Source: Pseudoalteromonas lipolytica (GTDB taxonomy: Bacteria; Pseudomonadota; Gammaproteobacteria; Enterobacterales; Alteromonadaceae). From it: a DNA stretch of 64,000 nt. The translations under genes and the position numbers were made by a program. Under the pieces are notes generated by a model. That model had not been told where the DNA came from. It made no database searches and saw nothing but the letters and a program-made list of their open reading frames with translations. The stretch covers positions 1 to 64,000 of the forward strand of contig NZ_LJTC01000004.1 of assembly GCF_001306915.1 (NCBI RefSeq). The letters run 5' to 3'. Shown here one piece after another: positions 36,256-46,410 of the stretch (position 1 is the stretch's first letter; every line of letters begins with the position of its first letter).

Positions 36256-36261
36256 ACTGCA

Positions 36262-36972
36262 TTACCCCCATGCTTGTGGAGAAAAAATATATCCTTTGCC
36301 CCAAACGGTTACAATTTTTTGTGCTGGCACCGCTTCGTCACCGAGCTTTTTGCGTAAGCGGCTAATGCGGCCATCGATAGTGCGGCTTTGACCATCGTAT
36401 TTACGGCCAATGGTGCCATCAAATAATTGGTCTCGACTGACCAACTGACCCGCTGATTGAGCTAGTTGGATCAGTATTTCGAACTCTGCACTGGTTAGTT
36501 CAAGTGGTTGGCTATACAAGTAAGCTTCGCGCTGAATGGTATTAATGCTTAAAGAACCAAAGCGAATGTTATGGGCGTTGTGAGTGGTACTTGTTGGCTT
36601 TACAGCTAGGCTGCGGCGAATGGTATTGTTAATTCGCGCTAATAAAATTGACGGGGAAACGGGTTTGGTTAGGTAATCATCGGCGCCTAGTTCAAGGCCA
36701 GTGATATGATCGACTTGGCTCTGCCTTGCAGTCATAAAAATAATGGGTGTATCTTGGGCTTGTTTTAGCTCTTTAAATACCTCAAAACCATCTTCTGAAC
36801 CTAATCCGATATCTAGCAAAATTAAATCGTATTTCTTACTACTTGCTTGGTAACAAGCATGGCAACCACTGTCAAAATGTTCAATGATATAACCATGATT
36901 ACTTAAATAATTAGAAACTAGCTGGGCAAGTTTTAAATCATCTTCAATGTATAAAATAGTATGCTGGCTCAT
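36262..36972 (-). CDS. OmpR-family response regulator (RstA-like)
   Basis: A 236-residue regulator: receiver domain (1-120; acidic pair IEDD, phospho-Asp in LILLDIGLG, Lys in LTKPVSP) and C-terminal winged-helix DNA-binding domain (about 135-235; LTSAEFEILIQLAQSAGQLVSRDQL, RTIDGRISRLRKKLGD, TVWGKGYIF). The ATG at 36972 overlaps the stop of the DUF3019 gene (TGATG), and GGAG lies 10 bases upstream. It pairs with the kinase downstream. Confidence 0.92.
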   Translation of the reverse strand: MSQHTILYIEDDLKLAQLVSNYLSNHGYIIEHFDSGCHACYQASSKKYDLILLDIGLGSEDGFEVFKELKQAQDTPIIFMTARQSQVDHITGLELGADDYLTKPVSPSILLARINNTIRRSLAVKPTSTTHNAHNIRFGSLSINTIQREAYLYSQPLELTSAEFEILIQLAQSAGQLVSRDQLFDGTIGRKYDGQSRTIDGRISRLRKKLGDEAVPAQKIVTVWGKGYIFSPQAWG

Positions 36973-37367
36973 CAAAAAATACTCCATGCGATATCACGAC
37001 GACGTTTTTTTACGTGCTGGTGGAATAAACTAATTTCAGTGCTTTCTAAGGGTTCGAGCTGTTCGCTGAGTAGCTCTAACACAATGTTGCGATTGTTTTG
37101 CACTGTGATTGCAAAGTTCTGTCCTTGGCTTGGTTTATGGCAGAATAGTCTAATTTGTTGATCAGTAACGCGAATGCACACTGTTTTGCTGACTTCGGTG
37201 TACCAATTAATCGAGACATCCATCACACAGTCTTGCTCTACCGTCACACAGTTTTCTGGTGATACTTCAATGTAGCCTGCTTTTGCGAATGTGCTGTCGA
37301 TATATACGAGGCTACAGATAAGTAAAAATGAGAGAAGCTTGCTAAGTAACATCATTAGAAATTCCAT
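36972..37367 (-). CDS. DUF3019 family exported protein
   Basis: A 131-residue protein with a signal peptide (LLSFLLICSLVYIDSTFAKA) and a DUF3019 core with four cysteines (ENCVTVEQDCVMDVSINW, VCIRV, LFCHKP) ending RRRDIAWSIF. Function unknown; a small periplasmic beta-sandwich is likely. It starts inside the MipA-like gene (13-bp overlap) and ends on the regulator's start, so it is firmly part of the operon. Confidence 0.82.
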   Translation of the reverse strand: MEFLMMLLSKLLSFLLICSLVYIDSTFAKAGYIEVSPENCVTVEQDCVMDVSINWYTEVSKTVCIRVTDQQIRLFCHKPSQGQNFAITVQNNRNIVLELLSEQLEPLESTEISLFHQHVKKRRRDIAWSIF

Positions 37368-38242
37368 GCAAAGCCAGCATAAAAAGACAGTAAGTTGCTG
37401 TCATTGATAAGGGGGCTATCGGCGATACCTGATGATAAGCGTTGGTATTTTATATCGCTTATAAATTGCCATTGTTGATTAAACTGATATTGGTAACTGG
37501 CTTTTAGATTGTATTTTTGACTAGAGTGACCTAAAAAAGGGCTAAATCCAGCGCCCATTTCTTGCAAAGCACTACCATAGTAGTAATCCACTAAACCAGC
37601 ACTTAAATGCTGTAACTCTACGCCGAGCAAAACCAGATGTTGATCAAATAAAAACAAGCGCTGTGCAGACAATGCGCCTTGTAACCCTTTGTGATAGTTG
37701 GTGAGTTCCATTGACCAATACGCGCTAAAACGCCAGTTTTGCCAGTCAACGATTGCTTCAATACCGCTCATGGCCGACAGTTTACGTTTTGATATTTTAG
37801 TAATATCACCGCGGCGTTTTATCACCACTGGTGTTTCGACACCTGAACCGGGTGGTGGTGGCGTCATTGAGGGGCGACCGCTAGCTGTTCTAACCGCGGC
37901 TAATATAGCTGAATGCTTAGTAAAATATAGGCCATCCTCATTAAGTTGGGTGAATAACGACACTTGATAGTTATCGCCCCACACGGGGGTCCAAGCAAAC
38001 TGAGTATTTGCAAATGAAAAGTCACCGGCAAATACCTCAATACGCGGTAGGGCATAAAGAGGAATATCGTCTTTTTTATAAACTGGGTTGGCGAGCTGAC
38101 CATAGCCTAAGCTTACTCCAAGGCTTACTCCTTCATCTGCTAAATACGCAGAATCAGTGCTACTTGCCATTGGTGAAAGGCAAAATGCACTAATTAGAAA
38201 TAAAACTCGTAGCCCAAGTGAGCAACTACCTAGAACAGTCAC
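37355..38242 (-). CDS. MipA/OmpV-family outer-membrane protein
   Basis: A 295-residue outer-membrane barrel of the MipA/OmpV family with a signal peptide (cleavage near SPMASS-TDS) and the family pattern YALPRIEVFAGDFSFANTQFAWTPVW, ending FYAGFAWNF. MipA links lytic transglycosylases to peptidoglycan synthases in E. coli, but the family also includes osmoregulated porins. A proline run and Gly-Ser (TPPPPGSG, about residue 133) form an odd surface loop. Start GTG 38242, AAGG 10 bases before. First gene of the four-gene operon. Confidence 0.82.
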   Translation of the reverse strand: MTVLGSCSLGLRVLFLISAFCLSPMASSTDSAYLADEGVSLGVSLGYGQLANPVYKKDDIPLYALPRIEVFAGDFSFANTQFAWTPVWGDNYQVSLFTQLNEDGLYFTKHSAILAAVRTASGRPSMTPPPPGSGVETPVVIKRRGDITKISKRKLSAMSGIEAIVDWQNWRFSAYWSMELTNYHKGLQGALSAQRLFLFDQHLVLLGVELQHLSAGLVDYYYGSALQEMGAGFSPFLGHSSQKYNLKASYQYQFNQQWQFISDIKYQRLSSGIADSPLINDSNLLSFYAGFAWNF

Positions 38243-38459
38243 AAATAAACAACCTTAATGAAAAGAGTATTTAACATTAAGGTGTTAATGCAGGCTTGAA
38301 CAATGAAATAATGTACCAAATTGTAGCAAGGTGAAACTCGAACAAGTGTAAATTAAATGTTCTAAAATAGTTAAATTGATATTAATTTCGTATTTTTAAT
38401 GCGACTTTATTCCTGTAAGTTGTTTGTACCACTTTTGGTTAATAAATAAGGATAAATAT

Positions 38460-38822
38460 ATGAAAAAGGTATTAACAGCATTAGGTTTATTGCTTTCAGG
38501 CGCATTCTCTGTTCATGCAAGTGCGGATTCAATGGAGTGTTATGTCGATACGCAAGCGTATGACAAATATACACCAAACCGTTGTTTTGCATTGGTTTAT
38601 GGGCAAACAAATGCAACAGCTGTATTTCGTGTAGTTGGCGATGGTTCAGCAATTGATAGTGTTATTTGGTCTAATGCGGCATCATCATGTGGTACATCAG
38701 GAACATCATGCTCATTCCAAATTCGAGCATTTAGATCTTATAAAGCTGAAGCGACTATTTTATATACGGATGGTCGCTGGAGTAAGGTCGCTGCAACTGC
38801 TTCATTCGAAGATGGTCGATAG
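38460..38822 (+). CDS. Small secreted four-cysteine protein, unknown
   Basis: A 120-residue exported protein: signal peptide (LLLSGAFSVHASA), mature part of about 98 residues with exactly four cysteines (DSMECYV, NRCFALV, ASSCGTSGTSCSF), likely two disulfides, and alternating hydrophobic positions suggesting a beta-sandwich. I recognise no family. Divergent from the MipA operon and alone before a terminator. The ATG at 38460 follows AAGGAT. Confidence 0.65.
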   Translation: MKKVLTALGLLLSGAFSVHASADSMECYVDTQAYDKYTPNRCFALVYGQTNATAVFRVVGDGSAIDSVIWSNAASSCGTSGTSCSFQIRAFRSYKAEATILYTDGRWSKVAATASFEDGR

Positions 38823-38978
38823 CTTTTAATATTCGGCAATATCAATCACGCAATAATAATTAATCATTTCGATAGGTTAAAGTAGTCGCTATCTGCGTTA
38901 AAAATGTGTTATTTACAACTGCATGGATGCAGAGTAATTGCCTAGAAATAGATCACTTAATTAAGCGAATTGATATAA

Positions 38979-39003
38979 AAAGGTTGGTTATTGGCCAACC
39001 TTT
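38979..39003 (+). terminator. Terminator-like hairpin before tkt
   Basis: AAAGGTTGG pairs with CCAACCTTT around TTATTGG, followed by a broken T tract (CTCGTTTTT). Confidence 0.6.
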
Positions 39004-39099
39004 CTCGTTTTTACAGTTTGCATGACATTTATTGAGTTGCCATTTTAGCTTCTTTTTGCGATATTATTTATATTATAATATTAACAGGAAGCTAATAAG

Positions 39100-41100
39100 A
39101 TGACTCTGCCTAGTTCTCAATCTGCAAATGCTATTCGCATACTTGCTGTCGATGCCGTTCAACAAGCTAACTCTGGCCACCCTGGTGCGCCGATGGGTAT
39201 GGCTGATATTGCAGCGGTATTGTGGCAAAACTTTCACCGCCATAACCCATTAAACCCAGACTGGTCTAACCGTGACCGCTTTGTGTTATCAAATGGCCAT
39301 GGTTCAATGCTTCAATATGCATTGTTACACCTTAGCGGTTACGACGTAAGCATTGAAGATATTAAGCAATTCCGTCAGCTTCACTCTAAAACACCGGGTC
39401 ACCCAGAATATGGATACACACCGGGTGTTGAAACAACGACAGGCCCATTAGGTTCTGGTATTGCTAACGCAGTTGGTATGGCAATCGCTGAAAAAACCTT
39501 AGCAGCGCAATTCAATAAGCCACAATTTGATATTGTTGATCACTTCACTTACTGCTTTATGGGTGATGGCTGTCTAATGGAAGGTATCTCGCACGAAGCA
39601 TGTTCGCTGGCAGGTACGTTAGGTCTAGGCAAGCTAATCGCATTTTGGGATGACAATGGCATCTCTATCGATGGTGAAGTAGAAGGTTGGTTCACCGACG
39701 ATACGCCTGCACGTTTTGAAGCTTACGGTTGGCAAGTTATCCGTGATGTTGATGGTCACGATATGAATGCAATTGCGGGTGCAATCGAAGCGGCACAAAG
39801 CAACACGACGCAACCAACACTAATCTGTTGTAAAACAGTGATTGGTTTTGGCTCGCCAAATAAATCAGGTAGCCACGACTGTCACGGTGCACCACTGGGT
39901 CACGACGAAATCGCCGCTGTACGTGAGCAGCTAAACTGGCCGCACCCTGCATTTGAAGTTCCACAAGAGGTTTATAACGAGTGGAATACCCAAGCAAAAG
40001 GCCAAGAGCTTGAAGGTGCATGGCAGCAAAAATTTGCAGCATATAGCAAAGCACACCCTGAACTTGCAAAAGAATATACACGTCGTGTTCTTGAAAAAGC
40101 ATTACCAGCTAACTTCGCTGAATTAGCTGATGAGTACATTGCTAAATGCCAAGCCGACATGCAAAACATTGCGACACGTAAAGCATCACAAAATGCGATC
40201 ACCTTCTTTGCTAACCAGCTTCCTGAACTAATGGGTGGCTCTGCTGACCTTGCTGGTTCTAACTTAACCTTATGGCCAGAAGCAAAAGGTTTACAAGATG
40301 CAGCTGATGGTAACTACGTGTTCTATGGCGTACGTGAGTTTGGTATGAGCGCAATCATGAATGGTATTGCATTACATGGTGGTTTCATTCCATTTGGCGC
40401 AACCTTCTTAATGTTTATGGAATACGCACGTAATGCTGTACGTATGGCAGCATTGATGAAAGCACAGAGCATTTTTGTGTATACCCATGACTCAATCGGT
40501 CAAGGTGAAGATGGTCCAACTCACCAGCCAATCGAGCAAATAGCTAACCTTCGCATGACACCAAATATGACTGCATGGCGTCCGTGTGATGAAACTGAAA
40601 CTGCGGTAGCTTGGCGCCAAGCGTTATTAAAAGAAACAGGCCCAAGTTCACTGATCTTCAGCCGTCAGGGTACAAAAGCGATGGCACGTGATGCACAGCA
40701 AGTTGCTGACATTGCTAAAGGGGGTTATGTACTTGTTGATAGCGAACAAGCTGCAGAGCTTATCCTTATTGCAACGGGTTCAGAGGTAGAACTAGCTGTG
40801 AATGCTGCTGCTGAATTAACAGCACAAGGCAAGCAAGTTCGCGTGGTATCTATGCCATCAACGAATCAGTTTGATAGCCAAGATAAAGCATACCGTCAAA
40901 GCGTGCTACCAGCGGGTACACCAAAGATTGCTGTTGAAGCGGCACACCGTGACTTCTGGTTCAAGTATGTTGGCCAAGATGGTGATGTACTAGGCATGGA
41001 CACATTTGGTGAGTCAGCGCCTGGTGCCGTATTGCTTGAGCACTTTGGATTCACAGTGGCAAACCTAGTTGCAAAAGCAAACGCATTACTTGCTGAATAA
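39100..41100 (+). CDS. tkt: Transketolase
   Basis: A thiamine-diphosphate enzyme moving two-carbon units between sugar phosphates; here it would process xylulose 5-phosphate made from L-arabinose. The 666-residue protein has all transketolase marks: [19 protein letters not shown] near the N-terminus, the cofactor motif [31 protein letters not shown] in the pyrimidine domain and [15 protein letters not shown] at the C-terminus. ACAGGAAG precedes ATG 39100. Convergent with the transaldolase gene. Being next to araBDA suggests a pathway-dedicated copy. Confidence 0.96.
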   Translation: MTLPSSQSANAIRILAVDAVQQANSGHPGAPMGMADIAAVLWQNFHRHNPLNPDWSNRDRFVLSNGHGSMLQYALLHLSGYDVSIEDIKQFRQLHSKTPGHPEYGYTPGVETTTGPLGSGIANAVGMAIAEKTLAAQFNKPQFDIVDHFTYCFMGDGCLMEGISHEACSLAGTLGLGKLIAFWDDNGISIDGEVEGWFTDDTPARFEAYGWQVIRDVDGHDMNAIAGAIEAAQSNTTQPTLICCKTVIGFGSPNKSGSHDCHGAPLGHDEIAAVREQLNWPHPAFEVPQEVYNEWNTQAKGQELEGAWQQKFAAYSKAHPELAKEYTRRVLEKALPANFAELADEYIAKCQADMQNIATRKASQNAITFFANQLPELMGGSADLAGSNLTLWPEAKGLQDAADGNYVFYGVREFGMSAIMNGIALHGGFIPFGATFLMFMEYARNAVRMAALMKAQSIFVYTHDSIGQGEDGPTHQPIEQIANLRMTPNMTAWRPCDETETAVAWRQALLKETGPSSLIFSRQGTKAMARDAQQVADIAKGGYVLVDSEQAAELILIATGSEVELAVNAAAELTAQGKQVRVVSMPSTNQFDSQDKAYRQSVLPAGTPKIAVEAAHRDFWFKYVGQDGDVLGMDTFGESAPGAVLLEHFGFTVANLVAKANALLAE

Positions 41101-41170
41101 TCTGACTGGCGAAAAATTATCGTAATCGCAACACGATAAGCCTGCCTTTGTGATGATGTGTAGGTAATAA

Positions 41171-41203
41171 AAAAGCCCGCAAACTTTGGTTTGCGGGCTT
41201 TTT
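41171..41203. terminator. Bidirectional terminator between tkt and tal
   Basis: GCCCGCAAA pairs with TTTGCGGGC around a short loop, flanked by an A-run and T-run, so it works on both strands. Confidence 0.92.
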
Positions 41204-41221
41204 GCTGCTTAAACAATCGGT

Positions 41222-42175
41222 TTAAACTAATTCGCTTAAGATTGACTCTAGTTTCTCTTGGTCAATTGCGAACTGACGAATACCTTGGCTTAGCTTTTCA
41301 GTTGCCATAGCATCTTCATTCATTTCCCAGCGGAAAGCTTGCTCAGTCATGGCTGCTGGCGCTTCAGCTTTTTCTGTTGCTGGTAATAGTTTTTGAGTTA
41401 AAGGTGCGTCAGTTGCAGCTAGTTCAGCAAGTAATTTAGGGCTGATAGTTAAACGGTCACAACCTGCTAATTCTTGGATTTCACCGATGTTACGGAAGCT
41501 TGCGCCCATTACAATCGTTTCGTAGCCGTGCTTTTTGAAGTAGTTATAGATATGCGTTACTGACTTAACGCCCGGATCGTTAGCACCGTCGAAATCAGCG
41601 CTTGCATCTTGTGCTTTGTACCAGTCAAGAATACGACCAACGAATGGTGAAATTAGGTAAGCGCCTACTTCGGCACAAGCACGTGCTTGAGCAAATGCAA
41701 ATACCAGCGTTAGGTTACAACGGATACCTTGCGCTTCAAGTACTTTAGCCGCTTGAATACCTTCCCATGTTGAAGCAATTTTGATTAACACGCGCGATGT
41801 GTCGATACCTTGCTCTTTATATAGAGCAACAAGCTCAAGTGCTTTATCAATGGTTGCTTGAGTATCAAATGATAAACGCGCATCCACTTCTGTTGAAACT
41901 AAACCCGGCACTTGCTCCATTAATTTAGAGCCAATTAATACCGCTAGCTTGTCAGCTGCTTTTGTTACAACTTCAGCTGCGTCACTGCTTTGTGCTTTTG
42001 CCCATGATACGGCTTCGGCAGCAAGTGGGCGATATTTCTCAATTTGAATCGCGTTTAAGATTAGTGATGGGTTCGTTGTTGCATCTTGCGGTTTATATTC
42101 GTTGATTGCTTCAAAATCACCCGTATCAGCAACAACGGTTGTCACTGCTTTAAGTTGTTCTAATTGACTAGACAT
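41222..42175 (-). CDS. tal: Transaldolase
   Basis: Transfers a three-carbon unit from sedoheptulose 7-phosphate to glyceraldehyde 3-phosphate in the non-oxidative pentose phosphate pathway. The 317-residue protein has the family start VVADTGDF and [10 protein letters not shown], and the Schiff-base lysine in [25 protein letters not shown] at ATG 42175 is the family start; an in-frame start eight codons earlier is unlikely. Divergent from araB, with an ATCATACAA element 16-24 bp before its start codon. Confidence 0.95.
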   Translation of the reverse strand: MSSQLEQLKAVTTVVADTGDFEAINEYKPQDATTNPSLILNAIQIEKYRPLAAEAVSWAKAQSSDAAEVVTKAADKLAVLIGSKLMEQVPGLVSTEVDARLSFDTQATIDKALELVALYKEQGIDTSRVLIKIASTWEGIQAAKVLEAQGIRCNLTLVFAFAQARACAEVGAYLISPFVGRILDWYKAQDASADFDGANDPGVKSVTHIYNYFKKHGYETIVMGASFRNIGEIQELAGCDRLTISPKLLAELAATDAPLTQKLLPATEKAEAPAAMTEQAFRWEMNEDAMATEKLSQGIRQFAIDQEKLESILSELV

Positions 42176-42190
42176 AGTTTTCCCATTCTT

Positions 42191-42357
42191 ATCATACAAA
42201 AGTTAATGTAGTGGCTTTAACCTATTATTTGTGCTGAAAAAACAATCTAATCTTCCAGAGAAACTGCGCAATAAATCGCCCGCCAGCAGCAAATAATCCT
42301 GTTAATAATATTTTTATAATACCTTTACAATCTGGTATTGTTGATATTATCATACAA
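42191..42357. promoter_or_regulatory. Divergent tal-araB control region with two ATCATACAA elements
   Basis: ATCATACAA is found at 42191-42199 and 42349-42357 (TTGTATGAT on the other strand). The second is part of an inverted repeat ATTATC-11-GATAAT. The same element occurs at 57081-57089 in front of the large receptor gene. Likely binding sites of the arabinose regulator, which is not in the window. Confidence 0.45.
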
Positions 42358-42406
42358 ATAAAGATAATGACTAACAATGTTAGTAAGCAATTAGTGAAAG
42401 GTAATT

Positions 42407-44059
42407 ATGTCTCGTTATACGTTGGGATTAGACTACGGGTCAGACTCGGTAAGAGCATTACTCGTTGATGTTGCGACTGGTGAAGAACTTGCCAGCCATT
42501 TAGTAAACTACCCGCGCTGGGCACAAGGCTTATATTGTGACCCAAGTAAGGATCAGTTTCGTCAGCATCCACAAGACTATATTGATAGCCTTGTAGAAGT
42601 AGTTAATGGTCTATGGTCACAAGTTCCAGCGGGTACTGCAGACAAAGTAGTGGGTATGAGCTTTGATACAACTGGCTCAACGCCTGTGGCAATTAATAGC
42701 CAAGGTACACCACTGGCATTAACTGAAGAATTTGCAGAAAACCCAAATGCAATGTTCATTTTGTGGAAAGACCATACGTCTATTAAAGAAGCAAATGAAA
42801 TCACTGCAGCTGCCACTAACAACGATGTGAACTACCTTTCACATATGGGCGGTATCTACTCTTCTGAGTGGTACTGGGCCAAAGCATTACATATTTTCCG
42901 CGTTGATAGCAGTGTAAAAGCAGCCACTTATTCATGGGTTGAACACTGCGATTGGATGACCGCGCTAATGTGTGGCACAACACACCCTGAAGTATTAAAG
43001 CTAGGGCGTTGTGCAACGGGCCACAAACAAATGTGGAACGAGCAGTGGGGCGGTTTCCCACCAAACAGTTTCTTCAGCAATATCGATCCACTATTAGATG
43101 GTGTTGTTGATACGTTAAATGCAACGACAGAGCCAAGCGACCAAGTTGCTGGCAACTTAACTGCTGAGTGGGCCGAGAAGCTAGGTTTACCACAAGGTAT
43201 CGTAATTGGTTACGGTGCATTTGACTGTCACATGGGCGCAGTAGCAGCCAATGTTCGTCCTGGCGTTCTAACTAAAGTAATGGGTACCTCAACCTGTGAC
43301 ATCACAGTAACGTCTAAAGAGCAACTAGGTGATACTTGCGTTAAAGGTATTTGTGGTCAAGTTGATGGCTCAGTGATCCCTGGAATGGTTGGCTTAGAAG
43401 CTGGTCAATCTGCGTTTGGTGATTTATACGCATGGTTCAAAAACCTAGTACTTTGGCCAACTCGCCAACTGACAAATCTATCTGACGCTGAACAAGCGTT
43501 AGTTAACAAGCTAGAAGATTCAATCTTAGTTGATCTATCAAAAGCGGCGGCAGCACTGCCTGTAACAAGCAACGATGTAACTGCGCTTGATTGGGTAAAT
43601 GGTCGTCGTACGCCAGATGCTGACCAAAGCGTTGCCATGGCATTAACAGGCTTAAAAATGGGCACTGATGCACCTAAGTTCTTCAAAGCGCTTGTTGAAG
43701 CAACAGCCTTTGGCGCACGTGCTATCACTGAGCGTTTCCGTAGTGAAGGCGTGCCAATCGAGTCTGTGGTCGTTATCGGCGGTATTTCTAAAAAATCAGA
43801 CTACGTAATGCAAACCTGTGCTGATGTTTGGAACTGTCCAATCGACGTTTTAGAAAGTGAGCAAAGCTGTGCATTGGGTGCGGCAATTATGGCTGCGGTT
43901 GCTGCAGGTGAGCACGCAACAGTGGCAGATGCTCAAAAAGTAATGGCGTCGTCAGTATGTCATCAGTACTTACCAAACCCTGAGCGCGTTGCTGTGTATG
44001 ACGAGCTTTATGCTAACTACCAAGCACTTGCAAGCTATGTAAACGGAGACAAAGCATGA
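42407..44059 (+). CDS. araB: L-ribulokinase
   Basis: Phosphorylates L-ribulose to L-ribulose 5-phosphate with ATP. The 550-residue FGGY kinase starts LGLDYGSDSVRALLVD, has the ribulokinase-specific CNFW-like region and the substrate/ATP loops MSFDTTGSTPVAI, GYGAFDCHMGAVAA, KVMGTSTCDI and VVVIGGISKKSDYVMQ. First in araB-araD-araA; its stop overlaps the araD start by 4 bp (ATGA). Confidence 0.95.
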   Translation: MSRYTLGLDYGSDSVRALLVDVATGEELASHLVNYPRWAQGLYCDPSKDQFRQHPQDYIDSLVEVVNGLWSQVPAGTADKVVGMSFDTTGSTPVAINSQGTPLALTEEFAENPNAMFILWKDHTSIKEANEITAAATNNDVNYLSHMGGIYSSEWYWAKALHIFRVDSSVKAATYSWVEHCDWMTALMCGTTHPEVLKLGRCATGHKQMWNEQWGGFPPNSFFSNIDPLLDGVVDTLNATTEPSDQVAGNLTAEWAEKLGLPQGIVIGYGAFDCHMGAVAANVRPGVLTKVMGTSTCDITVTSKEQLGDTCVKGICGQVDGSVIPGMVGLEAGQSAFGDLYAWFKNLVLWPTRQLTNLSDAEQALVNKLEDSILVDLSKAAAALPVTSNDVTALDWVNGRRTPDADQSVAMALTGLKMGTDAPKFFKALVEATAFGARAITERFRSEGVPIESVVVIGGISKKSDYVMQTCADVWNCPIDVLESEQSCALGAAIMAAVAAGEHATVADAQKVMASSVCHQYLPNPERVAVYDELYANYQALASYVNGDKA

Positions 44060-44751
44060 GTTTTACTGAACTAAAACGTGAAGTCTATGAAGCGAACATG
44101 GAGCTGCAACGTCGTGGCTTAGTGATTTATACCTTTGGTAACGTATCGCAAATCGACCGCGACAAAGGCGTAATTGCGATTAAACCAAGTGGTGTATCGT
44201 ACGACCAAATGAAAGCCGACGACATGGTGATCGTCGACCTTGAAAACAACATTGTTGAAGGGTCTATGCGTCCGTCTTCTGACACTAAAACGCATGTTCA
44301 TTTATATCGCCACTTCGATGCAATTGGCGGTGTAACACACACGCATTCGACCTATGCAACTGCATGGGCGCAAGCAAAACAAAGCATTCCTTGCCTTGGC
44401 ACAACTCACGCTGACTATGTACACGGTGACATCACCTGTACTCGTGAGCTAACCGATGAGCAAGTGAATGGCGATTATGAATTAGAAACCGGTATTCAAA
44501 TTACTGATGCGTATCAAGACCGCGATCCGAAAGCTGCACCTATGGTGATTGTTGCGGGTCATGCGCCTTTCACGTGGGGTAAAGATGCCGCTCAGTCTGT
44601 ATACCATGCCGCGCTACTCGAAGAGATTGCACGCATGGCGTATTTAACACGCACTTTAGATCCACACGCAGCTGAACTTAAAAAAGCAGTGATGGATAAA
44701 CATTATCTACGTAAGCACGGTAAAAACGCGTATTACGGTCAGAGCAAATAG
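44056..44751 (+). CDS. araD: L-ribulose-5-phosphate 4-epimerase
   Basis: A zinc class-II aldolase relative that converts L-ribulose 5-phosphate to D-xylulose 5-phosphate. The 231-residue protein shows GNVSQIDRDKGVIAIKPSGVSYD, the zinc ligands in THVHLYRHF...VTHTHSTYATAWAQ and the catalytic part VAGHAPFTWGKDA. Translation is coupled to araB by a 4-bp overlap. Size is normal for AraD. Confidence 0.96.
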   Translation: MSFTELKREVYEANMELQRRGLVIYTFGNVSQIDRDKGVIAIKPSGVSYDQMKADDMVIVDLENNIVEGSMRPSSDTKTHVHLYRHFDAIGGVTHTHSTYATAWAQAKQSIPCLGTTHADYVHGDITCTRELTDEQVNGDYELETGIQITDAYQDRDPKAAPMVIVAGHAPFTWGKDAAQSVYHAALLEEIARMAYLTRTLDPHAAELKKAVMDKHYLRKHGKNAYYGQSK

Positions 44752-44774
44752 CAAGAATTTAGAGGATTATTAAC

Positions 44775-46274
44775 ATGACGACGATGACGAAAGAAGTCTG
44801 GTTTGTTACCGGCTCACAACATCTTTATGGTCCTAAGGTGTTAGAAACGGTTGCCAAAGACAGCGAAGCAATTGTAGCGGGCTTAAACAGCGAAGCGAAC
44901 CTACCAGTAAACTTGGTATGTAAGCCTACCGTTAAGTCACCTGAAGAAATTCACGCTGTTTGCCAAGCGGCAAATACGGATCCTAACTGTGTTGGTTTAG
45001 TATTATGGATGCACACTTTCTCTCCTGCGAAAATGTGGATTGCCGGTCTAAGCGAATTACGTAAGCCTTGGTTACACCTTCATACTCAGTTCAATGCAGC
45101 CCTTCCTTGGTCTGACATCAACATGAACTACATGAATACGCACCAAAGTGCACACGGTGACCGTGAGTTCGGTTTCATCGGTACTGTAATGCGTAAAGAG
45201 CGTAAAGTTGTTGCAGGTCACTGGCAACGTGCTGACGTACAACAGCAACTAGATGACTGGTGTCGTGCGGCAAAAGGTTGGGCAGAAAGCCAAACACTTA
45301 AAGTTGCGCGTTTTGGCGACAACATGCGTCAAGTTGCGGTGACTGAAGGTAACAAAGTTTCAGCGCAAATTACCTTTGGTTATGAAGTACATGCGTTTGG
45401 TGTCGCTGAGCTTGTAAAAGTGGTTGATACAATCACAGAAGACGAAATCGATGCACAATTAGAGCTTTATAAGCAAGACTACGTGATCGCTGACGAAACT
45501 CTACAAGACGATTACGCAGTGAAAATGCTACGCAACGAAGCTCGCTTAGAGCTTGGTATGGAGCGTTTCTTAGAGAAAGGCGGCTTTAAAGCATTCACAA
45601 ACTGTTTTGAAGACTTATCAGGTCTTTCTGGTCTTCCGGGTCTTGCTACACAGCGCCTAATGTCGAAAGGCTATGGTTACGGTGGTGAGGGTGACTGGAA
45701 AACAGCTGCTATGGTTCGCATCATGAAAGTAATGGGTGAAGGCCGTGAAGGTGGTTGTTCATTCATGGAAGACTACACTTACAACATGGGTGAGACTGAC
45801 CAAGTACTTGGCGCACACATGTTAGAAGTGTGTCCTTCAATTGCAGCGCAAAAACCACGTCTTGAAGTTCACCAGCACACTATTGGTGTGAAATGTGATG
45901 TAGGTCGTTTATTGTTTACTGCAAAACCAGGTGCTGCAATCAACGTATCACCAATTGATATGGGTAACCGTTTCCGTATTCTAATTAACGAAGTAGACAC
46001 AGTGGCTCCGCCAGCTGATTTACCTCACTTACCTGTTGCTTCAGCGCTTTGGGAACCAAAACCAAATCTATCTGTAGCATCAGCTGCATGGATCCACGCC
46101 GGTGGTGCACACCACACTGCATACAGCCAAGCAGTAACAACCGATATGATTATCGATTTTGCTGAAATGGCTGGCGTTGAAACGATGATCATCGATAACG
46201 ATACGACGATCCGTGGTTTCAAAACAGAGCTTCGTCATAACGCAGCTTACTACATGCTAAAACGTGGCCTGTAA
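44775..46274 (+). CDS. araA: L-arabinose isomerase
   Basis: Interconverts L-arabinose and L-ribulose, the entry step; uses Mn(II). The 499-residue protein carries [12 protein letters not shown] at the start, [41 protein letters not shown] and the metal ligand His in [16 protein letters not shown] precedes ATG 44775. Third gene of the araBDA operon. Confidence 0.97.
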   Translation: MTTMTKEVWFVTGSQHLYGPKVLETVAKDSEAIVAGLNSEANLPVNLVCKPTVKSPEEIHAVCQAANTDPNCVGLVLWMHTFSPAKMWIAGLSELRKPWLHLHTQFNAALPWSDINMNYMNTHQSAHGDREFGFIGTVMRKERKVVAGHWQRADVQQQLDDWCRAAKGWAESQTLKVARFGDNMRQVAVTEGNKVSAQITFGYEVHAFGVAELVKVVDTITEDEIDAQLELYKQDYVIADETLQDDYAVKMLRNEARLELGMERFLEKGGFKAFTNCFEDLSGLSGLPGLATQRLMSKGYGYGGEGDWKTAAMVRIMKVMGEGREGGCSFMEDYTYNMGETDQVLGAHMLEVCPSIAAQKPRLEVHQHTIGVKCDVGRLLFTAKPGAAINVSPIDMGNRFRILINEVDTVAPPADLPHLPVASALWEPKPNLSVASAAWIHAGGAHHTAYSQAVTTDMIIDFAEMAGVETMIIDNDTTIRGFKTELRHNAAYYMLKRGL

Positions 46275-46278
46275 GAAT

Positions 46279-46320
46279 TAGTACTTTATGTACTAGAACG
46301 TGCTGTGTGTGAGCACGTTC
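46279..46320 (+). other. Two stem-loops after araA
   Basis: TAGTAC-TTTAT-GTACTA (46279-46295) and GAACGTGCT-7-AGCACGTTC (46296-46320, 9-bp perfect stem), back to back, with only ACCCCAAATTTTG following. They may end or stabilise the araBDA message rather than form a strong terminator. Confidence 0.5.
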
Positions 46321-46410
46321 ACCCCAAATTTTGTTGTCGATTAAGCCAGTGATGAGCCACGCTCTTCGCTGGCTTATGCTATTGTGAAGCGAAACTTTTT
46401 AGGAGTAGAT

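Noticed and set aside
39061..39081. Palindrome ATATTAT...ATAATAT before tkt as an arabinose operator
   Set aside because: It is made only of A and T, easily found by chance, and lacks the TTGTAT(T/G)AT core shared by the other promoters.
42301..42330. Strong promoter or sRNA in the tal-araB spacer
   Set aside because: AT-rich sequence with several possible -10 elements, but no hairpin plus T-run or clear -35/-10 pair could be singled out.
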